From: Candidatus Caldarchaeum sp.
GTDB lineage: Archaea > Thermoproteota > Nitrososphaeria_A > Caldarchaeales > Caldarchaeaceae
DNA length: 5,132 nucleotides
Assembly (NCBI GenBank): GCA_025054515.1
Contig: JANWZT010000090.1
Location: 1 to 5,132, forward strand
Direction: 5' to 3'
Shown here: piece by piece, positions 1-4,700 of the stretch
Layout: each line of letters starts with the position of its first letter
Numbering within the stretch: position 1 is the first letter of the stretch
Made by a program: the position numbers and the translations under genes
The notes under the pieces: generated by a model
Databases searched by the model: none
Seen by the model: only the letters and a program-made list of their open reading frames with translations
What the model was told of the DNA's origin: nothing

Positions 1-1842
1 GCCTCCCGGTTTTTCGACTAATATCCGTGCCTCCTCAACCCAGTCGGCCACGAGAGTCAAAGGCCCGTTGATGGAAAGTTTGCCGCCTTCGAAGTTTTTC
101 CATCCAACAAAGCGTGCGCGCCTTCCCTCGCCAACTTCTTCCACGGCTTCAAATTCGAGCGATATTACCGACCCCCTTTCCATCCATCCCGACTTCAAAG
201 GAAGTCCATGATCCGACACGACATCGAGGTAATAGTAGACTCTGTAGCTAGCTGTGATCAGAAGCGGTCTGTACACCCTCAAAACGAGGGTTGTAGAGTT
301 GCCTGCATCCGCAGTCCATTTTTCGAAAACTGCTTTAGTTCCGTTGTTCCAGTATAACATCTCCTCGACTTCGACTGCTAATTCAGAGCCGTACGGGATC
401 CATGCATCCAAAAGAGTTTCCCGGCCATGGCTTGCGTTCACCACGACGCGGAATTCAACTTCCCATTCCGCTTCCAACGATACCGGGCCGTTTACAACAA
501 GCCGCAAAGTTTCGGAAAATGGGTGGATGCCTTCAGACGAATAGAGGGCTTTCAGCCGGTAGCGGACGTTTTCTCCGGTCTCGACCAAGTTGCTTCGGAC
601 GGACAGCTCGGCGGTAGAGCCTTCATCAAACCAGCCGTCTCCTTCGAAAACATCAAACAAAGACTCGACCCAGACACGATGCTGACGAGCGTAAAGAGCT
701 TCGACGGCCAAAGGCCTGTCGACGAACATTCTCCGGAAGTTTTCCTCGTAACCGTCGCTCCAACCCCTGAAGACAAGCCTGGTGTTGTTGCCGAAATCCA
801 CGGTTTTGCCCGTCGTGATAAATAATTCAGAGCCCATGCGAAACCAGCCGACTGAGCCGCCTTCAATCGTCTTTACCGAAACAAAGTAAAACACGTGATA
901 GCGCGCCACCAGCTCAACGTCCCCCGACACCACAAACTCTATGCTTCTTGAGTAAACATTCCTCGACCCCGACATAATCCAATAGCCGAACACCTCCTTC
1001 GTCGCGGTGCCGAAGTCGGTTTCTCCATCAGCAACGTATCTGAATAAAGTTCCCCGGGGCAGCGAGTATTCTTTTATCATACGTTTGCCCAGCTCAGACT
1101 CTGCGTAAACTTTTATCATGAATGACTGGATTCGGCCAGCCACGTAGAAATATGGAATGTTCGGTGGAAGCGAGACTGATTCCGTCGTCGGTCTTCGGTA
1201 CACGCCGTCTGAAAGCCAAGCGTAGGCGACTGCGAGTGCGTAGATGTTCAGGGTTGATGGGTATTCCGCGTTGTTAAGCCTTTCGTACATGAGGTCGCCG
1301 CCGTAGTTTGAATGACCCAGCCCGAGGGCATGGCCGTATTCATGGGCAACGACCTTGTAAGCCGTGGCTTCGTTGCCGCCGACGCATGTCCTCGAGATAC
1401 GAATCCAGACCCGAAATATTTCCGATGTTATTGAATTCTGTCTGATCGACGCGACGCCGCAGGTTCTTTCGCCCAAAGTCGACACGTATTCGACCGATAC
1501 GTCGGCTTCGTCGGGCTCCGTCACAAACAGCACGTTCAAAGAAAGCAAATATTCGTAACCATATGCATCTACGAACATCTTGATGCTTTCATACCAAACA
1601 AGCACTCCACGACGCGCGGACTCATCCAACGCTTCAGACCCTGAAGGAAAAAAGTAAACGCGTAAGGTGGGCTTCGCCCACGCTCCCAGCAACTCTATCC
1701 TGCTGTCTGCCGGAAGGCCGCCGGCCTGCTGTTGGACTTGGTAGGAGCTCGCGATGGTAAATTCAACGTAAGTCTGCGTCGGAAACGGTGTGGCCGCCGA
1801 TATGGTCAGCAGCACAAACAGCAGCGTCAGCGGTCTAAACAA
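1..1842 (-). CDS. Secreted metzincin (matrixin-like) zinc metalloprotease with C-terminal beta-module array, C-terminus cut off by window edge
   Basis: Reading the minus strand from 1842 gives 614 codons with no stop, so the gene continues past the left edge. Residues 1-17 look like a Sec signal peptide: short FRP n-region, hydrophobic LTLLFVLLTI core, likely cleavage after SAA. The product is therefore probably exported. Residues about 30-215 form the protease domain. The zinc motif HEYGHALGLGH (His167, Glu168, His171, His177) is followed by Ser178 and the Met-turn DLMY (Met185), the hallmark of metzincins and closest in style to matrixins. Cys128 and Cys153 are the only cysteines and may form a disulfide. 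Residues about 238-602 are five degenerate modules, described separately. Sequons at Asn352, Asn469, Asn500 and Asn515 suggest surface glycosylation. The start is taken as TTG at 1842: the frame is closed by TAA at 1876-1878, and no ATG or GTG lies before the hydrophobic core. Substrate and final anchoring are unknown. Confidence 0.85.
   Translation of the reverse strand, partial: MFRPLTLLFVLLTISAATPFPTQTYVEFTIASSYQVQQQAGGLPADSRIELLGAWAKPTLRVYFFPSGSEALDESARRGVLVWYESIKMFVDAYGYEYLLSLNVLFVTEPDEADVSVEYVSTLGERTCGVASIRQNSITSEIFRVWIRISRTCVGGNEATAYKVVAHEYGHALGLGHSNYGGDLMYERLNNAEYPSTLNIYALAVAYAWLSDGVYRRPTTESVSLPPNIPYFYVAGRIQSFMIKVYAESELGKRMIKEYSLPRGTLFRYVADGETDFGTATKEVFGYWIMSGSRNVYSRSIEFVVSGDVELVARYHVFYFVSVKTIEGGSVGWFRMGSELFITTGKTVDFGNNTRLVFRGWSDGYEENFRRMFVDRPLAVEALYARQHRVWVESLFDVFEGDGWFDEGSTAELSVRSNLVETGENVRYRLKALYSSEGIHPFSETLRLVVNGPVSLEAEWEVEFRVVVNASHGRETLLDAWIPYGSELAVEVEEMLYWNNGTKAVFEKWTADAGNSTTLVLRVYRPLLITASYRVYYYLDVVSDHGLPLKSGWMERGSVISLEFEAVEEVGEGRRARFVGWKNFEGGKLSINGPLTLVADWVEEARILVEKPGG
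37..1131 (-). repeat. Five tandem degenerate protein modules of about 73 residues in the metalloprotease
   Basis: Seen by translating the minus strand of the protease gene. Each module starts with alternating hydrophobic V-x-V strands, then has an aromatic position (GWF, GWF, AWI, GWM) followed four residues later by GS or GT. A second aromatic (GYW, RGW, ALY, EKW, VGW) comes next, and the module ends in A-x-Y/W. The first and second aromatics lie 28 residues apart in modules 2, 4 and 5 (W333/W361, W481/W509, W553/W581) and 30 apart in module 3 (W404/Y434). Module 1 keeps the second aromatic (W288) with Ser260 at the first site, again 28 apart. The period is 71-77 residues. The pattern resembles the divergent InlB B-repeat (Flg_new_2-like) domains of surface proteins. 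That family assignment is from memory of the motif, and DNA-level identity is low. A role as spacer or adhesive stalk is inference. Confidence 0.7.
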
Positions 1843-1865
1843 CCATCGGGTCAGCGAACGCCGCC

Positions 1866-1880
1866 GTATTAAACTTTATT
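1866..1880 (-). promoter_or_regulatory. Putative TATA box for the metalloprotease gene
   Basis: On the minus strand AATAAAGTTTAATAC precedes the gene. The TTTAATA core (1873-1867) is centred 28 bases before the TTG start at 1842, the usual archaeal TATA-to-transcription-start distance. This implies a leaderless or nearly leaderless mRNA. No Shine-Dalgarno sequence is seen before the TTG. Confidence 0.5.
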
Positions 1881-1948
1881 CGAGCGGCTCAGCCAAATGC
1901 CTTCCATTCACAGCTCATCATAACTCTGAAACATCACCGCCGCGTCAC

Positions 1949-1956
1949 ATAAATAT
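1949..1956 (+). promoter_or_regulatory. Putative TATA box for trmI
   Basis: ATAAATAT is centred near 1953, predicting transcription start near 1979-1981, four to six bases before the ATG at 1985. That is a leaderless or near-leaderless arrangement. It supports the 1985 start over the upstream in-frame ATG at 1790, which would place this promoter inside the coding region. Confidence 0.55.
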
Positions 1957-1984
1957 CGAGAACCATCTCTTAACCTTTGCAGAA

Positions 1985-2767
1985 ATGCAGACACACAGCC
2001 AAACCATTTCTGACGGCGACAAAATACTCATCATCACGGAGAAGAAAAAACGCTATCTCGTCCAAGTCCGAGATGGCAAAAAATTTCACACCAGCGAAGG
2101 ATTTATCGAAATGTCGAAAGTCATCGGCAAGCTTAGCGGATGCTCCATCGCCTCAAACACCGGCGCCCGAATGCTCGTCTTCAAACCGACCATTACGGAC
2201 ATGTTGATGTTTCTACCCAGAACAACCCAAATAGTTTATCCGAAAGACCTTGGATACATCGTCGCCGTCTCCGGGATCGGCCCCGGCTCCGTGGTTCTGG
2301 AGGCGGGAACGGGGACGGGGGTGCTGGCGGCGTTTCTCGCAAACTTGGTAAGGCCTTCGGGACGGGTTTATAGTTACGACATCAAGCCGGAAAACATCCA
2401 GTCGGCCGCCGTCAAGCTAAGGGCTCTCGGTTTGGACGAATTTATCGAATTGAAGCACGGCGACATATCCGCTGGAGTAGATTTGAAAGACATCGACGCC
2501 GCCGTGATTGACATTCCCGAGCCTTGGACCGCCGTCAAAACTTGCCGTGAAGCGCTCAAGCCCGGTGGTGTATGGGTTTCACTCAGTCCAACCATCGAAC
2601 AAGTTGTTCAGACGTTCGAGGCCTTAGACGAAAGCGGCTACGCCGACCTATCCTGCGTCGAGCTTTTGTTGAGAAATATCCGGGTAAAAAGGGGTATGAC
2701 GAGGCCCGAATTCCTTATGAGAGGCCACACAGCCTACATCGTTACAGCCCGCAAAACAGTCGACTAA
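1985..2767 (+). CDS. trmI: tRNA (adenine-N1-)-methyltransferase, TrmI family (m1A57/m1A58)
   Basis: This 260-residue class I SAM-dependent methyltransferase is near the length of the Pyrococcus enzyme as I recall it. TrmI forms a tetramer and puts m1A at position 58 of the tRNA T-loop (57 and 58 in some archaea), stabilising tRNA at high temperature. The N-terminal beta domain is residues 1-80. QIVYPKD (82-88) is the conserved linker motif. VLEAGTGTG (104-112) is SAM motif I, Asp132 in YSYDI the ribose-binding acid, HGD (158-160) the adenine-side motif, and DIPEP (176-180) motif IV with Asp176. RPEFLMRGHTAYIVTAR near the C-terminus matches the family's closing motif. The start at 1985 gives the family N-terminus (DGDKILII) and fits the TATA box at 1949. 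The frame is open back to 1790, but that extension would overlap the signal peptide of the divergent protease. The stop codon interlocks with that of adkA on the other strand. Confidence 0.93.
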   Translation: MQTHSQTISDGDKILIITEKKKRYLVQVRDGKKFHTSEGFIEMSKVIGKLSGCSIASNTGARMLVFKPTITDMLMFLPRTTQIVYPKDLGYIVAVSGIGPGSVVLEAGTGTGVLAAFLANLVRPSGRVYSYDIKPENIQSAAVKLRALGLDEFIELKHGDISAGVDLKDIDAAVIDIPEPWTAVKTCREALKPGGVWVSLSPTIEQVVQTFEALDESGYADLSCVELLLRNIRVKRGMTRPEFLMRGHTAYIVTARKTVD

Positions 2768-3360
2768 AGGCCCATGATACTCTTCATCGTCTGGGCGATC
2801 TGTTCCGCGGCCGCATCCGCGTGCTCGAAAGGACGTGATTCTGGATAATTCAAATTCACTATTTTGAGGTAGCAGGCCGCCGCATTCGCCGCCGCGACGA
2901 CAAACTGTTTCCCAACCGACTGGTCGTAGCTAATTTCCTCAATCGAAGCTGTCTCCCGCCTTCTGTCAACGCCTCCCGTCAAATCCTTAAGCCGCCTGTT
3001 CAAAATGTCCTCGGGTCTGCATTCGATGAACACGATCAAATCGGGCGAAATTATGCGAACCGCATCGGATGGCAGCCCGGGATAATATCCCGAAGGCGTT
3101 TTGATCACCGAATGTGTGTCCACGACGACGTCATCCATAGACGCAATTTTTTCCGCGGCTTTGAGTTGTAGCTGTTGATAATCTCTCAGCTTGAGGCGTT
3201 TCCTCATTTCGTCGCGATGGGTTATTTCATATCCTTTCGAGGCCTCCTCAAACATCAAGTCACCGTAATTGACTATTTTGACCGAGGGAAGAAGCTCGAC
3301 CAGCCTTTTCAAAGTGGTTGTTTTGCCTGATCCGGGCAAAGCAGTAACAACAGTCTTCAC
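2764..3360 (-). CDS. adkA: Archaeal adenylate kinase AdkA
   Basis: This 198-residue P-loop kinase has the length of archaeal AdkA, a family distinct from bacterial Adk and trimeric where studied. It interconverts ATP + AMP and 2 ADP in the cytoplasm. The P-loop is ALPGSGKTTT (7-16; Lys13, Thr14), with Ala7 where the motif normally has Gly. NYGDLMFEEA (31-40) and HRDEMRK (48-54) match the AMP-binding segment. VVVDTHSVIKTPSGYYPGLP (78-97) is the diagnostic AdkA block with Asp81. RRL (122-124) and DRRRE (132-136) supply the lid arginines. The ATG at 3360 is the natural start: the P-loop follows at once, and a TATA-like box lies 27 bases upstream. The gene lies 31 bases downstream of the zinc-ribbon gene on the same strand, so it may be read from its own promoter and by read-through. 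It is not next to secY here, unlike in many archaea. Confidence 0.93.
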   Translation of the reverse strand: MKTVVTALPGSGKTTTLKRLVELLPSVKIVNYGDLMFEEASKGYEITHRDEMRKRLKLRDYQQLQLKAAEKIASMDDVVVDTHSVIKTPSGYYPGLPSDAVRIISPDLIVFIECRPEDILNRRLKDLTGGVDRRRETASIEEISYDQSVGKQFVVAAANAAACYLKIVNLNYPESRPFEHADAAAEQIAQTMKSIMGL

Positions 3361-3382
3361 AAAGGTTCAGAAAGTTTCCGAA

Positions 3383-3391
3383 GTTAAAAAG
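3383..3391 (-). promoter_or_regulatory. Putative TATA box for adkA, abutting the upstream stop codon
   Basis: On the minus strand CTTTTTAAC follows the TAG stop of the zinc-ribbon gene (3394-3392) with no gap. It is centred near 3387, 27 bases before the adkA ATG at 3360. No Shine-Dalgarno lies before that ATG, so a leaderless transcript is likely. The five-T run could also end the upstream transcript. Confidence 0.5.
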
Positions 3392-4231
3392 CTACCCTCC
3401 CCTGAGCTCCAGCTGCCGCTCCAGCTTCTGCTTCAGCGAAAGATATTCGCTCTGCTTCAGCTCACCGATCTTATACCGAAGCTCTAATTTGTTCAGCTCC
3501 TTCTTGATCTTCTGATGCTGCTCCATCAACACCTCCAGAACTTTTAGACTCGCCTGCACGTCCTGTTCGAACACGTTTATGATCTCCTGCTTCATACCAA
3601 GTTCCTTGCCGCTCGTCTTGACCTTGTTCAGCCGTTCCTCCAGCTGAGCCTTGAAAGTCGGCAAATCCCCCAACCTGATGTTGAACGGGTTACGGAGATA
3701 CATCAACTTCGGCCTTAGCTTGCCGATTTCCTTCTCTATCTCCAATTTCTGCGTGATGTACTGCCTGTCCGGTATCTCGCCGACCTCATGCTTGACCTTA
3801 AGCTTCTCAAGCGTTGCGTTCAAAGAATTAATCCGTTCCTCAATTTTCTTAATGTCCGCCTCCCTCCTTTCGTCCAGCGTACGCAAACGCGAACGATATT
3901 CGTGGAAAAGCTCCTCGAATACATCCAGCTCAGCCTCCTTCTCCAAAAACAAGTCGATGAGACGGAAATACCAGAGATAAACCGTCGACATCTGGTCGAC
4001 TAACCTCTTTTCCTCAACGGCCACCTCTTCTGGAGAAGGAAGGGAGGTTACCTGCTGTTCAACTGATTCGGCGGGAATTTCCTGAGGTTGAACCTGCGTT
4101 GCTTCGGCTTCTTCGACGACAGGCTTCGGCGGCTCAGTCGGCTGCTCCAAAGTGTATCCACAATAGATGCAGAATTTTCCCTTGATGGTCAGCCGGTGAC
4201 AATTCGGGCATTCAATTCTGGTGGTCGCCAA
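3392..4231 (-). CDS. Zinc-ribbon, coiled-coil protein with two SHOCT-like motifs, function unknown
   Basis: I do not recognise this 279-residue protein as a named family. Residues 8-24 form a small zinc ribbon, C8-x2-C11-x9-C21-x2-C24. Residues 28-75 are a Pro/Glu/Val-rich, probably disordered linker. From about 76 to the end it is strongly helical and highly charged, with coiled-coil-like stretches at about 96-172 and 195-276. A segment around YLRNPFNIRLGDLPTF (178-193) breaks the helix. Two similar motifs, LKVKHEVGEIPDRQY (144-158) and LELRYKIGELKQSEY (249-263), lie 105 residues apart and resemble the SHOCT pattern (hydrophobic-x-GEI-x3-QY/EY). There is no signal peptide or membrane segment, so it is probably a cytoplasmic scaffold or oligomeric protein; that is inference. 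The start is TTG at 4231, since the frame is closed upstream at 4256-4258 and no ATG or GTG lies between. adkA follows 31 bases downstream. Confidence 0.8.
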   Translation of the reverse strand: MATTRIECPNCHRLTIKGKFCIYCGYTLEQPTEPPKPVVEEAEATQVQPQEIPAESVEQQVTSLPSPEEVAVEEKRLVDQMSTVYLWYFRLIDLFLEKEAELDVFEELFHEYRSRLRTLDERREADIKKIEERINSLNATLEKLKVKHEVGEIPDRQYITQKLEIEKEIGKLRPKLMYLRNPFNIRLGDLPTFKAQLEERLNKVKTSGKELGMKQEIINVFEQDVQASLKVLEVLMEQHQKIKKELNKLELRYKIGELKQSEYLSLKQKLERQLELRGG

Positions 4232-4238
4232 TCCGCTT

Positions 4239-4259
4239 TTAAGCTGATAGTCAGCTTAA
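4239..4259. promoter_or_regulatory. Perfect 9-bp-arm palindrome between the TATA box and start of the zinc-ribbon gene
   Basis: TTAAGCTGA and TCAGCTTAA are exact reverse complements separated by TAG. The site overlaps the proximal end of the TATA-like box (4256-4264) and ends seven bases before the TTG start at 4231. This is the classic position for an archaeal repressor that blocks TBP/TFB or RNA polymerase. The regulator is unknown. As RNA it could form a hairpin, but a leaderless transcript would not contain it. Confidence 0.5.
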
Positions 4260-4264
4260 TAAAA
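4256..4264 (-). promoter_or_regulatory. Putative TATA box for the zinc-ribbon gene
   Basis: Minus-strand TTTTATTAA is centred near 4260, 29 bases before the TTG at 4231. No Shine-Dalgarno precedes the TTG, so a leaderless or near-leaderless mRNA is likely. The remaining divergent spacer toward the histone gene (4265-4384) shows no gene or RNA that I can support. Confidence 0.5.
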
Positions 4265-4384
4265 CTTGCTAATCGCCCTTAAAGCCATAATTACGCATGA
4301 ATACCGTGATAAATCGCTCGGTAAAGGGCCAAAAGCCTCCGCATAGGTTTCCACCACATCTAACGCTCGATTTCGCCTTTAACA

Positions 4385-4392
4385 GTTTTAAG
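4385..4392 (+). promoter_or_regulatory. Putative TATA box for the histone gene
   Basis: GTTTTAAG is centred near 4388, 26-27 bases before the ATG at 4415, predicting leaderless transcription. A second weaker candidate, CCTTTAACAG, starts about nine bases further upstream. No Shine-Dalgarno is present before the ATG. Confidence 0.45.
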
Positions 4393-4414
4393 CAACCGCA
4401 AAGCAGTAAATCCG

Positions 4415-4654
4415 ATGTCGGAAAAGCAAGCTGACATTCCATCAGCTCCCATCCACCGCATAATGAAAAAAGCAGGAGCAGCCCGTGTCAGCGAGGACGC
4501 AGCCGAAGAGCTCCGGAAAATTTTGGAAAACGTCGGAACGATGATCGCTAAAGAGGCGTTCGAGCTGGCCCAGTACGCGGGCCGCCGTACCGTCAAGAAA
4601 GAAGATGTAGAAAGGGCCGCAAAAACTGTTTTGAGAAACATTCCTTCTGCATAG
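4415..4654 (+). CDS. Archaeal histone (HMf-like, single histone fold)
   Basis: This 79-residue histone-fold protein dimerises and wraps DNA into archaeal nucleosome-like particles. Compared from memory with HMfB at a +5 offset, these are conserved: Pro9/Ala11-Pro12 of the N-terminus, DNA-contacting Arg15 and Arg24, Gly21 (the stacking residue, Gly16 in HMfB), Arg57-Arg58-Thr59 of the second DNA loop, and Leu51 and Asp64 of the dimer-dimer interface. Tyr54 stands where HMfB has His49 in that interface. The N-terminus is five residues longer than in HMfB, and the C-terminal extension after the third helix (about 70-79, ending RNIPSA) is also slightly longer. There is no eukaryote-like tail. The ATG at 4415 fits the fold start and the TATA spacing. 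The thermosome gene follows 46 bases downstream on the same strand, with its own TATA-like box touching this stop codon. Confidence 0.95.
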   Translation: MSEKQADIPSAPIHRIMKKAGAARVSEDAAEELRKILENVGTMIAKEAFELAQYAGRRTVKKEDVERAAKTVLRNIPSA

Positions 4655-4663
4655 CTTTAAATT
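4655..4663 (+). promoter_or_regulatory. Putative TATA box for the thermosome gene
   Basis: CTTTAAATT begins on the base after the histone TAG stop and is centred near 4659. A transcription start near 4686 is predicted, leaving a leader of about 15 bases that just contains the Shine-Dalgarno. It is the strongest TATA-like box in the window. Confidence 0.6.
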
Positions 4664-4669
4664 ATTCCT

Positions 4670-4700
4670 GTTTCGTCAACCGTTTAGAGGTTGATGAAAC
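4670..4700 (+). promoter_or_regulatory. 12-bp-arm inverted repeat filling the thermosome leader
   Basis: Left arm GTTTCGTCAACC (4670-4681) and right arm GGTTGATGAAAC (4689-4700) are complementary at 11 of 12 positions. The twelfth is G-T, a wobble pair in RNA. The spacer is GTTTAGA. The right arm ends on the base before the thermosome ATG, and the dyad centre (4685) coincides with the predicted transcription start. It could be a repressor operator, or in longer transcripts an RNA hairpin masking the Shine-Dalgarno. No T-run follows it, so it is a poor terminator. Confidence 0.6.
4687..4695 (+). promoter_or_regulatory. Shine-Dalgarno site of the thermosome gene
   Basis: GAGGTTGAT matches the archaeal GAGGTGAT consensus except for one inserted T, with GAGGT ending nine bases before the ATG at 4701. 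This is the only gene in the window with a convincing Shine-Dalgarno. It lies in the loop and right arm of the inverted repeat. Confidence 0.55.

Noticed and set aside
254..866. Several open frames of 70-130 codons on the plus strand and one on the minus strand at 552-866
   Set aside because: All lie inside the continuous minus-strand protease frame, which has a signal peptide, a metzincin motif and regular modules. These are shadow frames without recognisable motifs.
1364..1558. 64-codon plus-strand frame
   Set aside because: It is antisense to the protease catalytic domain, including the zinc motif region, and has no independent support.
1790..1984. 65-residue N-terminal extension of TrmI from an upstream in-frame ATG
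   Set aside because: It would overlap the signal-peptide region of the divergent protease, contains the TATA-like box at 1949, and adds sequence with no resemblance to the TrmI N-terminus.
2140..2838. Open frames in other phases over trmI and the trmI/adkA junction
   Set aside because: They overlap well-supported genes and show low-complexity, unrelated translations.
3651..4282. Plus-strand frames of 64-109 codons opposite the zinc-ribbon gene
   Set aside because: They are antisense products of the Lys/Glu/Leu-rich coiled-coil coding sequence, with Ser/Leu/Phe-rich translations typical of shadows.
4265..4384. Possible small RNA or tiny gene in the divergent spacer before the histone
   Set aside because: I found no tRNA-like fold, C/D boxes or coding potential beyond a nine-codon peptide.
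4360..4641. 93-codon minus-strand frame opposite the histone
   Set aside because: It is a shadow of the histone gene, with Ser/Ala-rich translation and no motif.
4670..4700. Hairpin as a Rho-independent-type terminator of the histone gene
   Set aside because: No U-tract follows the hairpin, and the thermosome ATG comes immediately. Archaeal termination relies mainly on T-runs.
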